DNA of 64,000 bases, from positions 5,215,802 to 5,279,801 of the forward strand of contig CM057162.1 of NCBI GenBank assembly GCA_029962745.1. The letters run 5' to 3'. The stretch is from Echinometra lucunter (lineage: Eukaryota; Echinodermata; Echinoidea; Camarodonta; Echinometridae). The number at the start of each line of letters is the position of its first letter. Position 1 is the stretch's first letter. The notes under the pieces are model-generated. The model saw only the letters and a list, made by a program, of their open reading frames with translations. It was not told where the DNA came from and did no database searches. The position numbers were made by a program, and so were the translations under genes. Shown here piece by piece: positions 45,901 to 57,024 of the stretch.

Positions 45901-48900
45901 AACTTCCACTCCCATCTTAATGTATCATTGATCTGGTAGATGTGAACAGGATGAAGGAAGAATTGGAAAATGTTTAATTGAAATATTCAAAATCATAATC
46001 GACATGCAACCCACTCTCCTCCCCCACAACCTTTTCCCATCCATCAGCTACCCCTTGCCTTTTCTTTATCTGTTTTCTTCCGTAAATCATCTACCAGATC
46101 AATGATACAATAAGATGGGAGTGGAAGTGTGTGTGCGTGTGTGTGGGGGGGGGGGGGGGTGGGCGGTGGTGTTTCGGGATTGATAAATAACAGAGAAAAA
46201 GGAATGGTATTCAAGGTATTCAAAATATCCTGTTGATCCATCGATCATGAATATCTCATATCGACCTTATTTTGTAAGCTACAAGTAACTTACCTGTCCA
46301 AAATTGGAAGGAAAAATCCTGCGCAGGCACATTTTCATACCTCTAACTTAAGTGAACACTGTTCATCGAAGCATGATTTTTTTTCCAATTTTTCATATCA
46401 TATGAAAGGTTGGTCCTTCAGCTTTCTATACATATCGACATTTCTTCATAAAATTACATATGCTCAATTTGGCAACCATTTCAAAAGTGTTACGTTTTTT
46501 TTGAGACACACGGTAGTGGGGCTGATGTGATGATATTGCTCTGTTTATGCTGCAAGCTTCATAAATTGAAAATAATCACCTGAGAAAAAAAATGTTTAGT
46601 TTATAAAGCTAGTACGCACCTAATATTCCCCCCCCCCCCCAAACAAAAACTTTACCCAACATTCTAGGGGTAAATGGTTAGGGAGTTTGAAGAAAACAAA
46701 GGGTAACATGACATCACATCGTACAGAATCCAATGTAAGCACCCTAATGCATGTCTGTGCATAGTGTTTCATTGACTACCAGTAGGTTACTCATTTGTTG
46801 CTGTTTATGTATATTGAGAGTATATATTCAAAGTATCTTAAAAGTAATGTTTGAAGCTCATAATTTGCATATAACAAAGTGACATGGAACCGCCAACACG
46901 CAGAGTCAAGTGTCTTTTGGTGATTGGTATACTCTAAGTCACACTGTAATAAATATCTTACTAGAAAATATACAAGTTTTGTGGGTGATTTTTTATGCCT
47001 CCGCCCACCGTAGGTGGTTGCCGGAGGCATTATGTTTTCGGGTCGTCCGTCCGTCCGTCCGTCCGTCCGTCCGTACGTCCGTCCGTCCGTCCGTCTGTCC
47101 GTCCGTCCGTCCGTCCGTCCCGTTTTCGTTCTCGCGATAACTTAAGAACCGTTTGACAGATCAACTTCAAACTTGGCTTGTGTATCCATATGGGAGGGAC
47201 AATGATCTGATTAGATTTTGGAGTCTCAAAGTCAAAGGTCAAGGTCATAGAGGTAATAAAACACATAAAAATGGCTCGTTCTCGCGATAACTTAAGAACC
47301 ATTTGACAGATCCACCTCAAACTTGGCACAGGTATGCATATTGGAGGGGCAATGATCTGATTAGATTTTGGGGTCACAAGGTCAAAGGTCAAGGTCATAG
47401 AGGTAATAAAACATATAAAAATGGCTTGTTCTCGTGATAACTTAAGAACCATTTGACCTATCAACCTCAGACTTGGCACAGGTATGCATATGGGAGGGAA
47501 AATGATCTGATTAGATTTTGGGGTCACAAGGTCAAAGGTCAAGGTCATAGAGGTGATAAAGCATATAAAAATGTCTCGTTTTCCTGATAACTTAAGAACC
47601 ATTTGACCTATCAACCTCAGACTTGGCACATGTATGCATATGGGAGGGACAATGATCTGATTAGATTTTGGGGTCACAAGGTCAAAGTTCAAGGTCATAG
47701 AGTTAATAAAACATAAAATGGCTCGTTCTCGCGATAACTTAAGAACCATTTGACCTATCAACTTCAAACTTGGCACAGGTGTGCATATGGGAGGGACAAT
47801 GATCTGATTACATTTTGGGGTCTCAAGGTCAAAGGTCAAAGGTCATAGAGGTCATTATTTACATAGAAATGGTTCGTTCTTGTGATAACTCAGTAACCAT
47901 TTGACGGTTCAACAAACTTGGCTCATGTATGCATATGGAAAGGGCAATGCTCTCATTAGATTTGGGGGTCACAAGGTCAAAGTTCAAGGTCAAAGATGTC
48001 ATTGTATAAATGAAAATAAATCAACATAAAGTGCCATTTATTTCTGATTTGGTAATGGCGGAGGCATAAAGTTCGACCACGCGTGGTCGAAGATTCATCT
48101 AGTTCAGATGGCATCTGTTTGGCAATTTCAAGTACCAGGAGTAAATACTGATGTTCTTTGTGCAACTTGATTATGTACATGTACAATTTTTGAAATGAAT
48201 TTTACATTTACTTTTTACTATAACAGATTTGTATCTCAGATAGAGTACACTTTTACATTGATGGACGTAAGAACTGGATGTCTCATGTAAGATGTGCACA
48301 GAGTGAGGAGGAACAAAATATGGAAGCCTATCAATACTATGGTAAAATCTACTTCAGAAGCACAAAGGTCATTGAACCAGGAAGGGAATTGAGAGTATTC
48401 TACAGTGATGAATACAAGAGGCATGTAGGAATAGAGACTAGATTGCAGGATCTCAAGTTTAATCAAGGTAAGTGGAACAAACGTAAGTTCTCTGTGCTCC
48501 TCGTTAGTCAGGTCTTTGATTGTTTTGTATGAGCAGCCAGGTTAGCCTACCAATTGGAATTGACAAAAGAAAAGTTCTAACATCCAAAGTTTTATGTATC
48601 TTTCTTTAGTTTGAGTGGAACTTGGCTTCATTATAGACATAGTCCTCCCCTCCCACTTTTTTTTTTTTCATAGCATTTGCTGTAAGAGTTTTCTATGTTT
48701 TTAAGCAAAGTGAACAAACATACCTCACTTTGGGTTGATGTGGGATTTTAGGCTGCCTGCCAGACATTCACAGTGATGACAGTCTGGGCCCCGTTCCATA
48801 AAACTTGTTATCAATAACAAGTTGCATTAACTGTTATAAGCTACTGAAATCCTTGCATCTGATTAGCTGAGAGCAAATTCGTCATAGAAATGCAGCAGCT

Positions 48901-50391
48901 CTTACACAGGTAACAAGTTTTATGAAACGGGGCCCAGGATTGGTGTTGAAGATAGCAGTGTGGGTTTTCTCTTGATAACGGTAGATGCAGGGACTGGAGT
49001 GTACATTTCATGTAGTTTAGGGACTGTCCTTGTACTGTAATAAAGATGAATTTTCTGTTTACATTTCAGATGAACAAAAGTTTCAGTGCAGCCAGTGTGG
49101 GGGTCTGTTCTCATCAACCAAAGTAATCCTGAGACACTTTACTAGATGTAAACACACCATTGACAAAGCAGATGACGTGTTACCGGTACCTGCAAAGAAT
49201 GAGACAAAGAAGAAATCAGTTGGAAAGGTCAGCTTGAAACAACCACTTAAGAAAGAGAAGAAAGCCAGAAAGCAGGATCAGTCAGTTTTTAAGTGTGGTA
49301 CGTGTGACAAGGTCTTCAAGTCTCGTGGTAGATTGAAGGCTCATGAGATGTTTCATGAGTATGACCAGGATCACACCTGTCCTGTGTGTGGTAAGAGACA
49401 GAGGAACGCCCAGACGTGGGCAAAACACATGATGCTCCACAAACCAGTGCACGAACCCAGGCCTCACAAGTGCAATGAATGCAACGGGCGGTACAAAACG
49501 AAGCTTGCACTCAGGAAACATGTCAATCACGTTCATGGCTACCCTTGCCCGATCTGCAAAGAACGGTTCTTGAGAAAGAAAGATTGTCTGAAGCATGAGC
49601 TCACACACCGATCCTTGATAATGTCCCATGATGGAGCAAATAATCTTCAGTCTGCAACGACTGCTCTGTCTACAACAGCAAGTTCTGTAGCAGAACCAGC
49701 ACCTGATGAGCCTAAGGATATGCTAGGCAAACCTGCCACTTACTACCTCAAGGAACGCCCTTTCAAGTGCCGCTTTTGCCCTAATACATATGTAGATCGT
49801 AAGGGTGCTAGTTATCATGAGAGAGAAGTGCATTTTGGGGATCTTCCTTTCCAGTGTGGTCATTGCCCAAAGTCTTTTGGTAGAGAGTCCCAGCTTTTGA
49901 AACACATGAAAAAGCATGAGGAGAACCGAATGTATCGCTGCACGCACTGTCCAAGGACGTTCAGGTCGGAAAGTGCGTTCAAAAACCACCAAGGAGAGCA
50001 TACTGGTTTGAAACCTTTCAAGTGTGAGCTTTGTGGTCGAGGATTCAGAGTGAAAAAAGCAGTTTGTCAGCACAAGCGACATGTTCACCGGAATCGCCCC
50101 ATGCGCTTCTTCTGCTCAGTATGCAATAAAGGGTTCACCGACAAAGGAAATCTTGTCAAACACGAACGTCGACACACGGGCATCAGGCCCTTCATTTGCG
50201 CGGAGTGTGGGAAAGGATTCACAGCAAAGTGTTCACTCAATAATCATATACAGCGCTTCCATACGGCAGAGAAACCGTTTTCTTGTGAGATTTGCGGTCA
50301 AAAATTTTCCCTGAATGAGCAGTATAATCATCATATGATCAGACATAAACTACAAGGAGATGAGAATTTTGGTAATGGCTTACAACAATAA
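42987..50391 (+). CDS. PRDM-like gene A: PRDM9-type PR/SET domain plus 12 C2H2 zinc fingers (5 exons, 782 aa)
   Basis: Exons 42987-43215, 44431-44688, 45072-45370, 48227-48467 and 49070-50391; lengths 229, 258, 299, 241 and 1322 sum to 2349 nt. Intron phases are 1,1,0,1. Residues 1-76 are Gln/His-rich; 77-215 are Ser/Thr-rich and disordered. The PR/SET domain (about 222-330) shows EFGPYTGTL, NWMSHVRCAQSEEEQN, KIYFRSTKVIEPG and ELRVFYSDEY, closest in my recollection to PRDM7/9. Twelve zinc fingers follow, the first a knuckle with wide His spacing. PRDM proteins act in the nucleus as histone methyltransferases or DNA-bound regulators. No KRAB or SSXRD domain is seen. Two SET positions differ from PRDM9 (see findings), so activity is uncertain. 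A close tandem paralogue lies 8 kb downstream. Confidence 0.9.
43265..43675. mobile_element. MITE, about 410 bp, TTAA-flanked, gene A intron 1
   Basis: The ends cccattcatgacaga and tctgtcacaaatggg are inverted and both are flanked by ttaa, the target duplication of piggyBac or Kolobok-type elements. The interior is AT-rich and non-coding. Confidence 0.72.
44431..44688 (+). CDS. PRDM-like A exon 2
   Basis: Acceptor cctgagaag, donor caag|gtaagt; phase 1-1. Low-complexity Ser/Thr/Gln-rich, beginning DSDPVLLVSNTVHQAIQRSS. Aligns with gene B exon 2 (DSAPGLSNSNLVHQAHQQPA), which is shorter. Confidence 0.85.
45072..45370 (+). CDS. PRDM-like A exon 3: start of PR/SET domain
   Basis: Acceptor ttatttatcag, donor gggag|gtaggt, phase 1 to 0. 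Its last 40 residues are the N-terminal SET part: VEGVVAKETIEEGVEFGPYT, then GTLMNEE. Confidence 0.9.
45528..46515. mobile_element. Near-perfect palindromic element, about 988 bp (Tc1/mariner-like MITE)
   Basis: The left arm starts taccgtgtgtctcaaaaaaa and the right arm ends with its complement, ttttttttgagacacacggta. The two arms of about 480 bp match almost throughout (for example catgatcgatgg, cctgcgcagg, gaccaacctttcatatgaaa and their complements). Flanking TA fits Tc1/mariner insertion. No transposase ORF. Confidence 0.87.
46991..48091. mobile_element. TIR element carrying six minisatellite units
   Basis: The left end tttatgcctccgcc and the right end ggcggaggcataaa are 14-bp inverted repeats. 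The left end also folds by itself (atgcctccg with cggaggcat). Next comes (CCGT)n at 47044-47120, then six units of 147-151 bp starting 47131, 47281, 47431, 47581, 47728 and 47879, each containing gataacttaagaacc, tgatctgattagattttg and a caaaggtcaaggtcatag-like block. After the right end lies the perfect palindrome ttcgaccacgcgtggtcgaa. A 269-codon minus-strand frame is produced by the repeat and is not a gene. Confidence 0.85.
48227..48467 (+). CDS. PRDM-like A exon 4: C-terminal PR/SET domain
   Basis: Acceptor actataacag, donor caag|gtaagt, phase 0 to 1, 241 nt as in gene B. Contains NWMSHVRCAQSEEEQNMEAY, YYGKIYFRSTKVIEPG, and RVFYSDEYKRHVGIE. Confidence 0.93.
48786..48935. mobile_element. 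MITE, 150 bp, same family as 23839-23978
   Basis: Ends gggccccgttccataaaact and the inverted agttttatgaaacggggccc. The core ttataagctactgaaatcct and gcatctgattagctgagag is shared with the Ig-gene intron copy. Confidence 0.85.
49070..50391 (+). CDS. PRDM-like A exon 5: zinc-finger exon
   Basis: Acceptor tttacatttcag, phase 1. Fingers in order: CSQCGGLF, CGTCDKVF, CPVCGKRQ, CNECNGRY, CPICKERF, CRFCPNTY, CGHCPKSF, CTHCPRTF, CELCGRGF, CSVCNKGF, CAECGKGF, CEICGQKF. A linker with PAPDEPKDMLGKPATYYLKE separates fingers 5 and 6. The fingers are unlike each other, not a recently expanded array. TAA at 50391. Confidence 0.95.
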
Positions 50392-51520
50392 GTACATTTA
50401 AGCACTGTCAAAACCGGACAATGTTGTGATTAGAAAGTGAGAAACATGATTTTTTGCTTCAGGATACTTCAGCCAATTACAACTGTTTAGTGTTACAAGA
50501 GGCTTTAATGTAGCCAGTCTTGGCCAGTAACAGACCAAGTGTCTTGTGGACTTGCAAACTGGGGTAGCGTTGTCAGAGTATTCACTTATGCATTCATGTT
50601 TAAAGGTGCTATTTGTATTCTCAACTTGAAAATGGAAGTGCTGGTATTTCAATTTTTGCATTACTCCAAAAGGAAAACTTGCAATGAAATGATTCATGGT
50701 AGGTGTGTTAGTGGATATGGATAGTGTAGTAGGAAGAGGATGGGGGGGGGGGGGGCCTAGCATCAGTCACTCTTGAATACAGTATTCTTTTATGTAAGAG
50801 AACTAGCTAACAAACTGGGGCCTTCAAGTTCAAGACGAATGCTTTACCCACATACATTGTACTGTGCTTATACTTTCTGAATTGTGTAACTTTATGAATG
50901 ATTTGATGAGATTTGTTTATGACATATAAATTAGTTTCATATCATCTGTAGTCTTTAATCAAGACAGACTTCTAGCTCTTTTAGCTCTTTCCACCTCTCT
51001 CCTCAAAATGCACAGAACGGGTCTGTGATTGAGAGACTAGCCAACACAGCGAGTAGTTAGTGTATGCTGCCTTTACTCACTCGTGAGGTGTTGTTGTTTT
51101 GAAAGTAATAAAAATAATAATTAATTTGTATACTGCCGAATTGCAGATTGCCTCTAAGCGGTTTTACTTTATTTAGATTTTTTCGTAAAATTATTACGAA
51201 CAAATTAAAATAAAGTAAAATAACAACACACAAAGAAGTGAATAAAGGTGCTGTGCAGCAAGCCGCCCGCTGTGACTAGTCTTGCAATCACAGACATATT
51301 CCTTGTGTCTTGAGAGCCGGCAGCAGAGGAAGATGGCTAGAAAGAGCAAAGAAAAGCTGCTATGATTGAAATTTAATCATAGCAGATCTTTTAAGGTTAA
51401 GTCCTCTGTAATTCAAGACCAGTTTGCAGTTCGTACATGTATAATGTGCTAGTTAAAAGGTTATGTATAGTTTTGGTAGGCCCTCAAAAACTCTTTGTCA
51501 GATTTCTTTGTTTTTAGCTT
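50392..51520. other. 3' flank of PRDM-like A
   Basis: Probable 3' UTR then spacer; poly-G near 50741. No other gene was seen. Confidence 0.45.
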
Positions 51521-52306
51521 AGGGACAGTGATTTTCCGCGATCGCGGAAAACGGACGGAATTCACGGAAAAGGCCTTTTGAAACGGAAAGTGGCATTTCA
51601 AACGGAAATTCACGGGAAACGTATTTTCCCTCAAAATACACAGAATAGCAACAGAAATTACTCCAAAATAACAACAAAATGAGAGTATTAAATGGCCACA
51701 AAACCCCAGAAAACACGATCTCACTTCGCTACAATCATGACAATTCACACATATCGCGACTGCTCTCGACATCATCACACTCGATTTTACCCCGCGCCCG
51801 TACCGGCCTGCCGGGTTGAGCTTCATATCGCTTAACTGCACGGTCGTGTGTTGCTGCCCTCTACGTTTGAAGATGTAACAGCACGATATCGTGGTCTTAA
51901 AATCCAAGATGGCGGATTGGCAAAAGCCGTTGTCAGATGATAACGATGTCCAAAAAACCCCAAAATTGTCGATGAAATTTAATTTCACTGCGAAATAATG
52001 CTAATTAAGTGAAAGGTGAGGATGTATGCATGCTAAATGTGATCGAAAAATTCTTAAATGCACCCGCATAGATCCGATTAGAACGGATTTTATTGTGTTG
52101 TTGGTCCAGTAGCAGATACAAATTTTGGCCAGTGCGAGTGTACGTGCTGTGATTTTGCTATTCAATGTGTAAACGGAATTGTCACTTTTCCGTGTGTACA
52201 AAGTGTATGGGGAAACGGAATTTCCGTTTTCTGACATGCTGAAACGGAATTTGAGATTTTCGGAAACGGAAAAGGCCATTTTTTGAAACGGAAAATCACT
52301 GTCCCT
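51521..52306. mobile_element. TIR element, 786 bp, with repeated acggaaa motifs
   Basis: Ends agggacagtgattttccg and cggaaaatcactgtccct are perfect 18-bp inverted repeats. Both subterminal regions carry many aaacggaaa or its complement. The left end also contains the palindrome ccgcgatcgcgg. No transposase is recognised, so it is non-autonomous. Confidence 0.85.
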
Positions 52307-52548
52307 ACTATTAGCTGCTCAGCAGCAAGATATAGGCAGAACTAAGATACTGTAGTTTTCTCCTTCAAGTTGAATATATTTAACAAATGGGAGGCAAAGT
52401 TTTTGATCACAGGCCAACAGAGTATGTCAGGGACGTAAAGTCACACAGGCCTGCACACATGTAAAACCAGTGAGAGCTGTCTTTACGCAAGTGTACAAAA
52501 TGCATGCTATGATCGTTGTTGGGGAAGCGGCCAGAATGCAGAAGTCCT

Positions 52549-52726
52549 GTGGGGTGTTGCAAGAAAGTTGCAATCAATTGCAAATAATTGCTAATTTTGA
52601 AACAACCATTCTGATTAGCTCAGGGTCTGCCCTTTTCAGAAGACATGCATGCAAAAATGATTTTGATTGGCCAGTGACAATCAGTTGCAACTTGCAAGCG
52701 ATTGCAACATTCTTGCAACACCCCAC
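52549..52726. mobile_element. MITE, 178 bp
   Basis: Inverted ends gtggggtgttgcaagaa and ttcttgcaacaccccac (17 bp), with inner repeated ttgcaa motifs. Confidence 0.85.
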
Positions 52727-52750
52727 TGGTGTTGGACACAATGTAACCTT

Positions 52751-53018
52751 AAAGGCTTGTTCAGATACGACACAACAAATCTCTGCATTTTTTGTGTGTG
52801 TAGTAATTGAATGGGGTACGAGGCGTAAAAAAAAACCCCCCAAAAACGTTGAGGCAAGATGCAAATTTTTGCCTCCTGGTGGCAAAAGCTGAGGACCAGT
52901 CAAATTATTTAGAAGTTAGCGCGAAATATGATGTCATGAGTTTGTGCAGCTTTTGAGTCTCTTTTCATTTGAGCATTCAAACACAAGTGGCGTGGTTTGC
53001 CTCACCATATCTGAACAC
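52751..53018. mobile_element. Diverged MITE related to 60446-60777
   Basis: Begins aaaggcttgttcagatac and ends ctcaccatatctgaacac. Inside, gaatggggtacgaggc is the complement-type match to gcctcataccccattg in the 60.4-60.8-kb copy, so the two copies are in opposite orientation. Confidence 0.65.
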
Positions 53019-54001
53019 TAATGTTTGTGGCATCATGTCAGACTGGACATTGCGATTATTTCAGATATTTACCCTGAAATTCACTGGAAATCAGAAATGG
53101 AATATCACATAATCTCACTCTTATCCTTTTATACAAGGCAGACAGTGTGAGTCCATATTTAATCACCTTCATGCAAATTTTCTTTTTGCTACAAAACTGT
53201 ACTTGAGCTTGAAGAATGGTATAATCAGTTGATATCTTCATTTTATGTGACTTTCATTTAAAGTCTCCTGAAAAGTAATTTGTGTACAACTCATTTGCAT
53301 AAAATAACTCCCAAAACACTTTACCCAGCATTCTATGGGTTAATGAACCTTAAGGAGGGTTGAAGATAATAACTGATAACATAAGGCCACAACATGGAGA
53401 ATCAAACAGCAGTTAAATTTCATAAATCCCCTATTTCATGCATGTGCATACATTGACTAGTCTGCTGACATGGAAAGGATGTGAAAGCTCACAAATTATT
53501 TTTCACCTTTCCCAGAACTCAAGCTTCTCTTTAAAGTACATCTTAGAATCTACATTGCAAGCTATTGCTGAACTCGGACTATATCATAGCTTAGCCATCA
53601 TGTACATTCCTTACTGCTACTGTACCTTTTCTTGGGCATTAAAAAAAGTACACTGTCTTCAAAGAAGTTGTATGATGTTCATACATGTATGAGATTCAGA
53701 AAATATTGAGTGAAGCCAACTTTTGATTGTTTTCATTTAATCATATTGATGTTCATTACATTCTTTAAGACTTGATTTGCATGTTGTACTTGAAAAAAAT
53801 TACTTTGAGATCATGTCAGACCTTTATGATTAAATATGCATGTATGTATCATCCATTCCACTGAGAGTGCTGCATCAAAGTGCAAATGCATACATGTATT
53901 AAACATTTTGTATGGGGCTCCATTTCTCTGTAACTTAGTTTACAGCCTCTGCAGAAGGTTGAAATCATGTTCTGTGGAAAATATTCGGCCATATCGTGGT
54001 T
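53019..54001. other. AT-rich spacer
   Basis: No gene, RNA or repeat family recognised; the motif catacatgta recurs. Confidence 0.4.
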
Positions 54002-54124
54002 TAGGAAACCACTCGTTCATTTGACGCACGCACTTGTGTACAAAGAGAATGGAGGTGGAAATAGGAAACCAATGCATGTGACTGAATAAAGCGCTGCTGT
54101 ACAAAGTGAACGGTGGTTTCCTAT
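54002..54124. mobile_element. Foldback MITE, about 123 bp
   Basis: taggaaaccactcgttcatt at the left pairs with aagtgaacggtggtttccta at the right. Inside, another aataggaaacc copy occurs. Confidence 0.7.
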
Positions 54125-54210
54125 TTCACGAAAATGCCAAATATTCAAAATTCAAAAAGAGGTATTTCTAATTGAGATCACTTTTACTTTTTAGAGATTT
54201 TTAACAAAGT

Positions 54211-54214
<4 letters not shown>

Positions 54215-54252
<38 letters not shown>

Positions 54253-54600
54253 AGAGATATGGGGAGAGAGGGGAGGGAGAGAGAAAGAATTGAACATGGA
54301 GATAGAAAAAAAGAGAGAGGTAATGGGGTAGAGAGAAATAGTGAAGGGGAGAGGAGAAAGGAAATATTTTAAAGAAAGGTAACAGACGACTTAAATCTTC
54401 AGTGTACTGGATCAAAATTTATGGGGAGGGGGACCTGCGGCTTTTATTTCCTCAACCTGAAGTCTGTTAAAAGCAAGGCCTAGGAATAATGAATGAATGA
54501 ATGAATCAATCAATCAATCAATGAATCAATCAATCAGTCAATGAATCAATCAATCATCAATCAATCAATCAAAAATAAAAGAGAAATAAAAGATATAAGC
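54215..54600. repeat. (GA)n and (AATC)n microsatellites
   Basis: gagaga run at 54215-54300; gaatgaatg and caatcaatcaat tetranucleotide array at 54485-54575. Confidence 0.93.
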
Positions 54601-55277
54601 TCCCTCAATCAGCCTTCTAAGTGCAACTTCAAACAACCCGTCTTGAAATAAGTGAACATCTCTGCATGATTCATCGTACAAAATACAAGTTGGTCTTTGC
54701 TTTTAATTTTGCAATATCAAAGATACCATCTGCATATGGGAATTTCGGGACACCATTTTCCAGTTTAAAATTCAAAGTTTACAGCTAAGTTGCAGCATCG
54801 GATCTGTAAATGTAATCGGTATGATATATTTTAGTATTATAGTCGTTTTATAAGTAACATAAATCTCGAGATATGATTGCCTCAGGCTCAGTTCGGGCAG
54901 CTTCTATTTGTCCGGACGCTGCTGCTTCCAACCATTGATGATTGATAGACTCTACACAATACCACCATGCAGCCCATGAATACGGCACCGTTTTACGCCC
55001 GGTGCATACAATCACATTGCTGGGCCCCGGCTCCATCTCCAGCTCCCTCCCCAGACCCAGCCAGTCTGTCGGGGCTCGGATCGGCCCAGCAGAATGGTCC
55101 TCTCTGGCCGGGCTAAGCTCGTCGTAGACGGTAGACTAGTGAATACATGGTCATGATGGTGTTAGTGCATGTATGGTGGTCGTGGTGGTGGTAGTGATGA
55201 TGATGATGATGATGAAGTAGCACAATGCCAGTGGCAAATTGCTGTGTATCAGTAGGCCTACTATCACTATGGTTGGC

Positions 55278-55676
55278 GGTCCTAAAGCTACGCGGGTCCT
55301 AAACTTAAAGCTACGCACCATACAATTCACATACACGAGCAATGTGACGCGTTCACATGGTTCGAATCGGGGTAAAATACACACCAATATACACACACAG
55401 TCAATTTCAATATCAAGATTTGCATTCATTTATTACATGTGCGTCAGTGCGTAGCTTTACGACCCCTTCATTTTTCTGAATGAAGGTTGACACCAGCATT
55501 GATATTGACCTGAAAATACCGGTATGCTTTATTGACATTCACCCGTCGTACAAGTAATTTTCTCCACAAATCAAGTTTTGAATACATAGAATCAAGATAT
55601 AGAGATGAAATTTGCACAAACCGATGATTTTTATGACTTTTTAGTGGCTGGAAACAAAGTGCGTAGCTTTAGGTCC
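55278..55676. mobile_element. MITE, about 400 bp, with ggtcctaaagctacgc ends
   Basis: ggtcctaaagctacgc (left) and gcgtagctttaggtcc (right) are inverted. Each end carries a second inner copy (ttaaagctacgcacc; gtgcgtagctttacg). Confidence 0.75.
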
Positions 55677-56295
55677 CCCTAAATGGGAAGTGCTCGTATT
55701 AATACACACCAGCATATCCAACAGTAGCTACACTCATCCTGTGTACTCGGTCAATGAATTGACCTCGTCCTGCAAAATGCCTAAAGCGACAAGTTTGTAC
55801 CGAAACTAAATAGCATGCTTTTATGTGTGTTACTCGACGGCATGCTGTTGACCTACGAGTCCGATACGTCTCAGTTTTTTTCTTAAAATTCACCATTTTC
55901 AGTTCATTCATCAGATATGAAGCAGAAAGGGGAAAATTGAGAGACTCGGGAACATTGCTGGTAAGTAAAATCAAAACTTTTCTTCTCTATTATAGAAGAT
56001 CTAAGTCAATGTATTTCGCGTTTGTGTCAGCAATTAGTTTCACTATTCAAAACGCCGGTTTGACCTACGGGTGGGTAGCTATACTATACACAGGAGACAA
56101 TGCTGTACAAGCGGGCATAGGAAATCATTGCGAACCCGCTGCAAAAATTGCAACAACATCGCGCTTGCGATGAAGCTGAATTCTCTCAGCTACAAAAGTG
56201 ACATTATTTTAAAATTGAATGTTTGATTGATGTGTTTTCACTTCTCATATTTATTTTGACAACTTCAAACTTACAAAAAAAACCCCGATGATTTA

Positions 56296-57024
56296 TTGCT
56301 TCATCTGCACTCGGAAATTTTGTTCTCTCCGCCGAGGGTCAACTGGAAGTCTGACCTCTTGCACACAAAGTATCATCTGGATGGAGATGTGCTGGAGGAA
56401 GTTTCAGAGGAAAGAGACTTGGGAGTCATTATTGACTCTCAACTGAAATTCCATTCCCATGTAGCCAATGCAGTCTTGAAAGCAAATCGTGTGCTTGCTA
56501 TGATTCGACGCACTTTCTTACATAGAGACAAAGAAAACATCAAAAGGTTGTACAAGTCACTTGTGAGACCAATACTTGAATATGCGAATGGAATATGGTA
56601 CCCAAGATATGCTTCTGACTTGAAGGCTATTGAGAAAGTCCAGCGACGAGCGACCAAGCTAGTACCAGCCCTGAAAGATATGGACTATGGTAGAAGACTG
56701 CATGAAATGAAATTACCCTCCATCAAGTACAGACTGCAAAGAGGTGACATGATACAAGTCTATAAGATAATTCATGGCACTGACGATGTGAACAGAGACC
56801 TATTCTTCACATCAGCTACCACTCAATCAACTCGTGGCCACCCTTACAAGCTGTTTTTGAAAAGGAGTAGACTGGCAGTGAGACAAAACACCTTCAGTGT
56901 TAGAGTGGTCAATGACTGGAACTCTCTGCCTGCTGAGGTAGTCACAGCATCAACAATCAATGGCTTCAAGACAAAGTTAGACAAGTTCTGGTCCGCGTGG
57001 CATTATGTTCACGCATGGGAATAG
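56296..57024 (+). pseudogene. 5'-truncated non-LTR retrotransposon: C-terminal part of reverse transcriptase ORF
   Basis: The open frame encodes SEERDLGVIIDSQLKFHSHV, VLAMIRRTF, LYKSLVRPILEYANGIWYP, IEKVQRRATKLVPALKDMDY and DWNSLPAEVV. These are the thumb and post-RT blocks of CR1-like LINE polymerases. The palm with the FADD-type catalytic block is missing upstream, so this is a 5'-truncated insertion, the usual result of target-primed reverse transcription. The frame ends cleanly at 57024, so the copy is rather young. It differs in sequence type from the ORF2 at 12140. Confidence 0.9.

Noticed and set aside
47030..47839. Minus-strand ORF of 269 codons with five near-identical repeats
   Set aside because: The minisatellite period is a multiple of three and stop-free on that strand. 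The frame follows the DNA repeat and begins in the (CCGT)n tract.
47131..48030. CRISPR-like regular repeats
   Set aside because: The units of 150 bp are repeated whole, without unique spacers, and lie in a eukaryotic intron.
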